Shown: in pieces, positions 56,340-64,000 of the stretch
Position numbering within the stretch: position 1 is the first letter of the stretch
Layout: every line of letters begins with the position of its first letter
Source: Serripes groenlandicus
Taxonomy: Eukaryota; Mollusca; Bivalvia; Cardiida; Cardiidae
Assembly: GCA_031761405.1 (NCBI GenBank)
Contig: JASEVX010000361.1
Coordinates: forward strand, 1-64,000
DNA: 64,000 nucleotides
Direction of reading: 5' to 3'
Program-made: the position numbers and the translations under genes
The notes under the pieces: generated by a model
The model's input: only the letters and a program-made list of their open reading frames with translations
Databases searched by the model: none
Told to the model about the DNA's origin: nothing

Positions 56340-57425
56340 ATTCAAGTAGTAGCGATATATAATTCAAGTTCGAATACGGATCATATTGGGTCAGAAACTA
56401 GGTCACTTGGTCAAAGTGAAGGGAAATCTTGTTAACACTCTGGAGGCTGCATTTTTAATGATATCTAAGTGTCTTGATGATATGAGGCCAAGCTCGAATA
56501 TTGGTCATGTCTGTTCAAAAACTAGGTCACTAGGTCACTAGACCAAATTTAAAGAAAATCTTGTAAACTTGTACAAAGCATTAACTGGGTATCTTACGGC
56601 AGTAATATGCCACCATATTAATGATATCTAGGCCAAGTTCGAATATTGGTCAGGCCGGGTATAAAACATGTCACTAGGCCAAATTGAAGGAAAATCTTGT
56701 TAACACTCTAGAGGCCGCTTTTTTTGCTTCAGCAGCTTAAATTTTTGTCTGAAATATATTAAGGTCAAGTTAGACTAGTGGTCATATTGTGTCCGAAACT
56801 ACGTCACTACGCCACATTGAAGGGTAATCTTGTTATCACTCTGGATGCTGCATTTTTAACTTCAGGTTGTTGAATCTATTTCCGAATGGCTGTAGAGGCC
56901 ACATGTTTATCCTAATGATACCTAGTGCAAGTTTTAATATGGGTCATGCCAGGTTAAAAACTAGGTCGCTAGGTCAAATTAAAGGAAAATCTTAACTTTG
57001 GAGGCCGCATTCTTTGCTTCAGCAGCTTGAAACTTTATCAGAATGTTTGTATTGATAATATCTAGTCAATGTTCGAATATGGGTCATACCAGGTAAAAAC
57101 AATAGGTAACTAGGACAAATGAAGGAAAATCTTGATAACACTCTTGAGGTTGCATTTTGAATCTTTGTCAGAATAATTGTCTTGATGAGTTTTGCATTCC
57201 TCAAACACTTTCTCCCAGTCAAGTACATGGTTTAGAGAATTATTTCTACTTGATGGAAATTGATTTAAGATTGATATTTTTCTCAATATAATAAGGCAGA
57301 ACATTCCGAATATTCTGTCTAAACCTGCTGTCAAATTTTCCTTTGATTCTTCATGTCTTAAATATGTATATTTGTGAGCTCTTGCACTCAGGTGAGCGAA
57401 ATAGGGCCAACAAGGTCCTCCTGTT
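56340..57425 (-). repeat. Accordion repeat, minus orientation
   Basis: Five to six tandem units of about 110-190 bp with AAACTAGGTCACTAGGTCAAA, GAAGG-AAATCTTGTTAACACTCT and GAGGCCGCATTTTT-GCTTCAG-C. It is the reverse of the units at 36500-37150. The right edge carries CACTCAGGTGAGCGAAATAGGGCC and ACAAGGTCCTCCTGTT. Confidence 0.7.
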
Positions 57426-57989
57426 TTCAAATTGGCAGTTTCATAATATTTACTATTTTCGATATGATCTTTCAACTTCTTTCACATTTTCCCTACTTCT
57501 CGAACCTTCCTGCAGCTATATGAAATGACATAGATATTTGTAAAATCATTTTCCTTATCTAAAACTAACTAGACTATCTTTTATTATCAATAAATTAAGT
57601 TTTTCTACACCATTATTTTTAATTCCAAAGTTTATATTTGTAAGACGTAGCTTGGCTTAGCGTCAATTCGGAATTTACACTGTTGTGCATTTATTTCAAC
57701 TTTTCCATGGCCAGAAAACACTTACTCATAATCGCTTGATAATTAAAAAATACTACGCCACCTTGATCTGAGACAGAAATAATGATTCGAAGGTCGAATA
57801 TCGACCAAACGGTAAAAATAAACCGTTTTCAGTATTGTCAAGACAACATAAAAAACAACATAGAAATAAGAAATCAAAGAAATTCTTTTCTAAAGCTTCG
57901 TGTTCTTATAAGTTATTCAAAAGACCAAAATGATCATGATGTCACTCACCAGATTTAAAAGAACTCATAATTACTTTTAAATGTTCTTT

Positions 57990-58549
57990 ATCTATACCTA
58001 TTAGGAAAACACACAGCACTCGCCTCATTGCGGCCATGTTTATCAAAGGATCGCAATAACTTGATCACTATTGGTAGAGAGACAAGTGTGCCAAATTATT
58101 TTCAAATCCGGCCTGTTCTTTAAGACAAGAATATTCTTAAAGATTTCACTATATATTCATATTAGGAAAACAAGCTCCGTCCCCTGGCGGCCATGTTATT
58201 CAACGAATCGGATTCGTGTTAAACACAATCTCGGGAGAGCGGGGGTCACGAAAGGAACGTTTGTGTCAAATTGTCTTCAAATCGAGCTAATACTTTGGGA
58301 CAAAAAGGTTTTTAAAGTATTGACATTTTCTCTTATTTTGGATGCCAGCAACCGACATTCTACATATTATTTAATTATTTGAACAATTATTTAAGAGAAC
58401 CACACTAGGACCTTTAATGTGAAGTAATTTGAAAATTGGCACATTAATTCACGAGGAGAAATTGTGAACGGACGGACAAACAGATGACGACGCCGGATTG
58501 TGCTCAATTAAAATAGCTCACCCCGCACTACGTGCTTAGATGAGTTATT
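57990..58549 (+). repeat. Accordion repeat
   Basis: Two units with CCTGGCGGCCATGTTATTCAA and AGGAACGTTTGTGTCAAATTGT-TTCAAAT, then GGACGGACAAACAGATGACGACG, and an AATAGCTCACC...GATGAGTTA end. The left terminus is unclear. Confidence 0.6.
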
Positions 58550-58602
58550 AAACGAAAAGGCGTACGTAAAAACCAAACTATATTTTGCGTGAGTTAATGT
58601 TA

Positions 58603-59100
58603 ACCCTTTCCACAATACAAATGCGCTTTCTAACGCACCTACTACAGACGAATTTTGAAAACATCGTGACAAAATGAGAAATTGGTCATAATAACAATTT
58701 ATTTTTTTGCCACAAAGTTTTCAATTGTATTCAATAATTAAACTCTTATTCATAGATTGATTGATTGGGGTTTAACGCCGTTTTTAACAATTTCTCAGTT
58801 ATATCACGGCGGCCAGTTCACCTACTCATGCATTTCCTGGTGTTCTCACACCAGTACTCCACACAACAATCTTCCCAAGCAACTGGCTGCTTTTCCACAT
58901 AGACTTAGCCCATTGGTGGAAGACGAATGACGCATGTCGCATTGACTTTTGTCAATCGTCGGAAAGGAAGTTGGCCGAGTCTGGATTCTAACTCACAACC
59001 CCTGGATTTACAGCCCGCGTCGCTACCGACTGAGTTACCGGGACTCGGCTTCTTATTCATAAAGAGTTTTCAAATTGTATCTTATGCTTTCTAATCTGTT
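58603..59100 (+). repeat. Hairpin repeat interrupted by a SINE
   Basis: CTACTACAGACG at 58640, arms AAACATCGTGACAAAATGAGAAATTG (58659-58684) and CAATTTATTTTTTTGCCACAAAGTTTT (58695-58721). The sequence after the right arm is then split by the SINE at 58755-59050. Confidence 0.6.
58755..59050 (-). mobile_element. Full-length tRNA-derived SINE (family 2)
   Basis: Minus strand: head with GGTAACTCAGTCGGTAG (A box) and GTTGTGAGTTAGAATCC (degenerate B box); body with GGAGTACTGGTGTGAGAAC and GAACTGGCCGCCGTGAT; 3' end AAACGGCGTTAAACCCCAATCAATC with an (AATC)n tail. A perfect 11-bp target duplication (TCTTATTCATA) lies at 58744-58754 and 59051-59061. Confidence 0.92.
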
Positions 59101-59169
59101 AACAAGTAAATTAGTTGAAATGAGATATCCCACCAAACTAATGTAAAAAAATATCATTAGACCACTTTG

Positions 59170-62100
59170 TTCTACAAATAACTTAAATTAGCATTTGAAA
59201 ACTATTTACACACCTGATGTGCACCTTGTAAACGATAAAAGGGTATAACCGATCCAAATAACATGAATGTGTTACAAATGACATGAAATACACTTTCAGT
59301 TTTTGGTGGAGCTTTTCAGATAGGAGAAAATTGTATAAAAAATTTCAACATTAATTTTAGGAGATTATCAAAAATTCAGACAGACAGAAACAGGCACATT
59401 GTAAAAGAGGGTGAGAGAGTTTAGTACACATTAGAAAATGGAATAATCCTACTAACGTTCTAAATTCAATTGGAGGAAGATCGCATGAAAGTCTGAACGC
59501 AAACTTCTGAGCGTTTACCAAAGAACGCAAGTACCACTCTTAAAACGCACTTTTACGGTGTTCACAATAATTGCGTTGACAGTGGAAAAATTACGTGAGT
59601 AGAATGGCACCGATTTTAGGACCCGGGTGAACGATCACGCATGGTATATGACGATGTGAAGACTGTAAGACATTTGAACACCGTTAAAGAATATACTTTT
59701 CTACAGTTTGACCTCATAACTCAGTTTGAACGATGGCAGGAAGTTAGTGTAGATGACAATTTAAAATAATGATAAACTTTTATGGAAAGATGTTGCCGGT
59801 ATTATCGGTGTCAACTTTATTCTTATTTCAACTATTATTTAAAATTTAAAATTATCAAAAAAATCCGATCTTGGATTGCGATTTTTTTTACTGCTCTTTT
59901 TTAACTATGTAGAGAGACACCAACGCACACTTACATGAACATTAAAGAATACAATGCAACTAAGTCAAGTTCATTGAATGAGCATAACTGTGGTGTTTCT
60001 GAGGGCAATCACAGTAAAACTGGCCGTGTGTTATTTCCTTACGACGGTTAACATTTCATAAAGTTGTACTCAGATCCCTCCAATCATTCCTAATATATGG
60101 CTACGAAATGACGGACAGACAACGCCAAACAAATTTCCCATCTACGAATGGAGATAACTATAAATTCGTAATACTTACTTGACATGTGTCAGTGAAATGC
60201 GCTCGTCATTCTTTCTAGAGGTCCATCAAAAGTCATTATTTGTAAGTAGTTTTTTTAAACTCTTGTACCATGTGTTTTGGCTCGAGTAAGTCCTTGGGTA
60301 AGGCACATTTTCTAGCCTAGTACTGGTTTGTTTACCCAGGGATCATGAATAATTAAATTTAATTGCGCGCTAAATGACCTTAGCTGTCGATGCGCCATAA
60401 AACAATATACGTTCATTCATTCATTTGGCTCGAGTAATAGTAAAAGTTTATATTATGGAAATAATAACTGTTTATATATGACAATTGTAACATCTTACAC
60501 GAAACCAATCTATTAGTATTATTTGTTTAGACCAGCGAAGATCAGAACATGTCTGAGTGCATGATCAGAATGATCATTGTTTGTCAACTAGAATACAGCC
60601 CATCTTGGAAACCTTTGATTAACAGGTTATGCACAAGAACCAATTATACACTAATGCTTATCCATCGTAACTTCCAATGATTTCATAACAACAGAAGGTC
60701 GGTTTTCGTGTGAACTGGACAAAGTTTAACACTTAAATAACGTCTATATATAATTCAATACAAATATTTGTTGCATTAACCAATTGATATGCTTAAAGCA
60801 ACAAGCGACGTTTAGCGAGTTGTGGTCTAAATGCATATACCTACAATGAAGATCCAAGCGAGCATCAACAATAGTGGAAACACAACTTATTTATCGATTA
60901 AATACCAAAAATATCCCATCAGTTTTGTAGAATATTTAACACGGTTAAAAATGTTACGTGTTATCTTACCTCATGTATAACGTCCTCCTTCACTTTGAAG
61001 GTTTTATCTTGAAATAAATAAACATATACACATATTGACACAAGTACATGGGTTAATGTAAAAGCGAATGATTGTCCAAAAAAGCGGTTCTGAAAGCCTT
61101 TGTGAACAATAACATTGAAAATAACTGATAAGAGGAGCTGAAGACTGATATATTCAGAAATTTAACTACAGTTTAACCTACACATGATCACGGTATTCAA
61201 TCCACAACGGTAAAAGGGGGCGGGGTGTATAAATGCTAAACATGAACATTACATGTAGAAGGTAGGCCGATTTGTAGCAAACAAATAGTACGCAGAAAGC
61301 TGTTTGCCAAACCGTCGCCTACCTACACCATTATAACAATGCATGAACATGTGTAACGGTCATCTTGAACGTTTCCAAACCTCCGTCTACAGTTATAGAT
61401 TGAATACTGTGGTTATTTATTGCGCCATCTACCTGTCATCTATTTTAAGTAACATTCAATAAGAAACAAAACTAAAAATAATAATTACGCTTATGTATTT
61501 GTTTTGATTTTTTGCTCACCTTCTTAATCATGGTTAATTGTGCATGTTGAACATAAGGGTCGGTAGTTTATCATAACGTTCCATTGATACAAATATCTTA
61601 CACTGCTCTCCATCGGTATGCAAATATACTCCACTAATCCGCTGTTTCAGAGCGACGAATTCTCTATAAATGCAACGATTCATCAGACAATGTTTGTGAG
61701 ATCCGAAACTGTTGTAGATAAAGAGAATTGGGTTACTTTCATAAAAGTGTGTGTGTACATACTCGGTATGATGTAATCCAATGAAATTAAAAAATCAATG
61801 TTGTGATAATAAACTCATAATATTCAACTTTAACCAGGCTGTAGTTATACTTGCAGTATGGTGAGTCTTAAGAAAAAAAAATATGCATATTCATTAAACC
61901 GTACAATGTCTACGCGTGGCAATGAATATTCGCTAATAGCACTACAGTACATGTATAAATGATATATTTAGTGCAGTGCTCTCTGCACTTATGGTGCAAT
62001 ATCTACACGGTTTACTTTGATCTCATTTTTGTGATTTAGATCAAAACAACACTTCTTCATAATCTGAAAGAAGCATTTACTGCAACGGGAGGAAACACTA

Positions 62101-62460
62101 ATGCAGTGGGTTTACTAATCAAGAATCTCGCGTCGAAAGCATAAATCAAGGTTTGGACGTCAAGCGACTTTGTTAACGTGTATCTGATCTGGAGTAATCG
62201 TAATCTGCTGTAATTATAATTCATTTGTTCCAGTATTCAGTAATCAGATGTTATGATAAATTCGATGTAAATTCGATTACAATTACTGTTATGTAATCAT
62301 TATTATTGAAAATCGAACCTGTTCTTGTCTTTCTGATGACATTATGATAACATGTATTTTTTAACGTTGTATGAACTCCAATATGGAAAACCTAATATGT
62401 ATAATGTTACTTGCAGCACACTCAATCTTTTAGTAAACATCAATAACACGTGCACATTAT
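59170..62460 (+). repeat. 3.2-kb noncoding dispersed repeat, copy B
   Basis: Collinear with copy A at 12570-15780; see that entry for shared blocks. It holds a truncated SINE at 60290-60423 that copy A lacks. Its right end passes into the 78-bp palindrome, whose left arm begins within the shared GGTTATTGACCCTGT sequence. No transposase or conserved frame. Confidence 0.75.
60290..60423 (+). mobile_element. 5'-truncated SINE (family 1) with perfect target duplication
   Basis: Starts within the body at TCCTTGGGTAAGGCAC and ends with an (ATTC)n tail. Flanked by a perfect 14-bp duplication TTTGGCTCGAGTAA (60276-60289 and 60424-60437). Nearly the same as the 3' part of the SINE at 8848-9074. Confidence 0.92.
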
Positions 62461-62538
62461 AGGTTATTGACCCTGTACTGTGAAATCATCGTTGGACCGA
62501 GGTCCAACGATGATTTCACAGTACAGGGTCAATAACCT
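62461..62538. repeat. Perfect palindrome with 38-bp arms
   Basis: The left arm begins AGGTTATTGACCCTGTACTG and ends GTTGGACC at 62498; the right arm 62501-62538 is its exact complement; the spacer is two bases. It sits exactly between repeat copy B and the LINE leader. Confidence 0.95.
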
Positions 62539-63088
62539 TTTTTATTGCATACGTATAAGTCCACCACTGTGCCTGCTCGTTTGCCGTGAGCTGCAACCCG
62601 TGTCGCCTGATGATGGGATCCTGGTAGTTGAGTAGGGTCGGAGTATGGCAATTTTAAACTCCGATTCTGCAATACACTGCTTTAGCCTTGAGTTGGGTTA
62701 AACGGGAGGTCAGGAAGGCCCGCCCTGATCAATCGGCTGGTCATGTTTAGCCCTGATGCCCTTTATTTAGTTACATTTTCTTTTTCGTTATATTAACTTT
62801 TTACGAAATATGTTATTTCATAAATATTTGTACCCGTTTACATTTGAGACAAGGTGTATTAGAAGGCAGTGGCTTCAGGGTCAATCGGTTAAAATAGATG
62901 TTTGATTGACGATCGTTCACTTTCTTATGGTAGTCCATGCTTGGTCGGATACCACATTAAATATCAGTTGCTCAATTTAGTCTGTGCTAGACGAGTATGC
63001 CGGTGATGTAACTTTGGCGTAGGCCGAGATGGATATCCCCGGAATACGTCCCCTTGTTGGGCTCCGTGGCGGGTGAAGGACACCACCG
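62539..63088 (+). other. Probable 5' leader of a LINE
   Basis: GC-richer than its surroundings, with no tandem structure. It leads directly into ORF1 and contains GGCGTAGGCCGAGATGG and GGGCTCCGTGGCGGGTGAAGG shortly before the start codon. I call it leader from its position only. Confidence 0.5.
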
Positions 63089-64000
63089 ATGAAACTATCA
63101 AAACTTAACATGGCCAACCAAAGAAACGCCAAGCGTTACCGATCTGATGATTCAGATTCCGGTGATGAAAATCACCGGTTAAGTTCTACTTTTACTCGAT
63201 TCGTATTAATCAAATCGACAGATGAAAACAAAATTAAAACAAAGCTATCTCCTTTCGTAATTGAGAAGCAACTTTCAAGTTTTATTGGTACACCTACATA
63301 AGTAAAAAGTTTAAAAGACGGTTCTCTTCTTGTTGAAATATCCACTAAACTTAATCTATTGAAACAAGACGTATTTGTTAAGGTCCCTGTCAAAATATAT
63401 GCACATCCTTTTCTGAATTCATCAAAGGGTGTCATAAGATGCAGGGATCTTGAAAATTGCAAAACTGATGAAATCATTGAAAATTTAAAAAGTCAAGGTG
63501 TTACAGATGTCAAAAGAATGACATTTTACAGAGATGGTGTTGACACATTTTCCAACACTTATATTTTAACTTTTCACCAACCAATTGTGCCAAAAGAGAT
63601 AAAAATTGGTTACCAAATAGCCAAGGTTGATTGCTACGTACCCAATCCCTTGCGCTGTTATCGTTGTCAAAAGTTTGGACATCATGAAGATAAATGTAAC
63701 GGCATTCCAGTATGTGGTAAATGTTCTCTTGTTGGTGTCGATCATCAAATCTCTGCCTGTACCGGTTCGATCAAATGTGCAAATTGTGGCCTTAAACACG
63801 CTACAAGTTCAAAGGAATGATCATTTAGGCTTACACAGAAAGAAATTCTTAGTGTAAAGTATAAGCAGAATGTTAGTTTTAAAGAGGCAAAAAGGATTGT
63901 TGCCCAGCAACAAAACACTCAAGTGAGCTTTCAAGGAGACAACAGTTTTGCCAATAAAACAAGACCAACTGTTGTCACTCCTGTTAACAGACCACCGCCA
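63089..64000 (+). pseudogene. LINE ORF1 (gag-like, CCHC knuckles), cut by the window end
   Basis: ATG at 63089 (another at 63110 in frame). One reading frame runs to the window end with two in-frame stops: TAA at 63299-63301 and TGA at 63818-63820. The first part is charged (RSDDSDSGDEN). Then come IKSTDEN, VKVPVKIYAHPFLNSSKGVI, VTDVKRMTFYRDG and VDCYVPNPLRCYRCQKFGHH. Zinc-knuckle-like motifs follow: CYRCQKFGHHEDKC (C-x2-C-x4-H-x4-C), CGKCSLVGVDHQISAC, and CANCGLKH, whose last Cys position appears to be the TGA. This is the ORF1 type of Jockey/I-group LINEs, which binds element RNA. A frame-intact tail continues to 64000. Confidence 0.82.

Noticed and set aside
1..64000. Host protein-coding genes
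   Set aside because: Every frame with a recognisable domain belongs to a transposable element. Small exons of a host gene with long introns cannot be excluded from sequence alone.

Overview
The window is repeat-dominated, AT-rich animal DNA. I find no host gene. All recognisable coding sequence belongs to transposable elements: a Ty3/Gypsy LTR retrotransposon, two DIRS-type tyrosine-recombinase retrotransposons, several LINE clades and a hAT relic. The rest is tRNA-derived SINEs, internally tandem 'accordion' repeats, hairpin repeats and microsatellites. This mix suggests a marine invertebrate, most likely a bivalve mollusc; that is an inference from repeat style, not a species call.

Layout. 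1-5 kb: diverged copy of a long repeat, (GT)n, a hairpin repeat and a 0.9-kb GA-rich purine tract. 5.1-10.6 kb: head-to-tail duplication of a noncoding unit, each copy carrying its own insertion (a tRNA-like block in one; an accordion repeat, itself hit by a SINE, in the other). 10.7-12.6 kb: LINE fragment. 12.6-15.8 kb: 3.2-kb noncoding repeat, present again at 59.2-62.5 kb. 15.8-22 kb: hAT dimerisation-domain relic, a 0.96-kb nonautonomous repeat, hairpins and a palindrome-rich block. 22.06-33.12 kb (minus strand): near-complete Gypsy element with 255-bp LTRs and a 4-bp target duplication. 33-40 kb: SINE pieces and a cluster of accordion repeats. 40-44.4 kb: first DIRS-like element, preceded by a short-hairpin array. 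45-46.9 kb: LINE mosaic. 46.9-49.6 kb: second DIRS-like element. 49.8-51.1 kb: LINE 3' fragment. 53.0-56.0 kb (minus): 5'-truncated LINE with a long open reverse-transcriptase frame. 56.3-58.5 kb: accordion repeats. 58.6-62.5 kb: hairpin repeat broken by a full-length SINE, then the second copy of the 3.2-kb repeat. 62.46-64 kb: a perfect 78-bp palindrome, then the 5' end of a LINE with a CCHC ORF1.

The most interesting object is the Gypsy element. Besides gag, protease, RT-RNase H and integrase, its pol appears to end in a PHD finger. Downstream, in the usual env position, it carries two more reading frames: a basic protein with three N-terminal repeats and a C2H2 finger, and a TatD-family metal-dependent nuclease with all expected metal ligands present. 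A branch-point/acceptor-like sequence lies just before the first extra ORF, so these genes may be expressed from a spliced RNA as env genes are. The LTRs differ at only 3 of 255 positions, yet the body has several stops and frameshifts and a 1.2-kb repeat inserted in protease, so this copy cannot move by itself.
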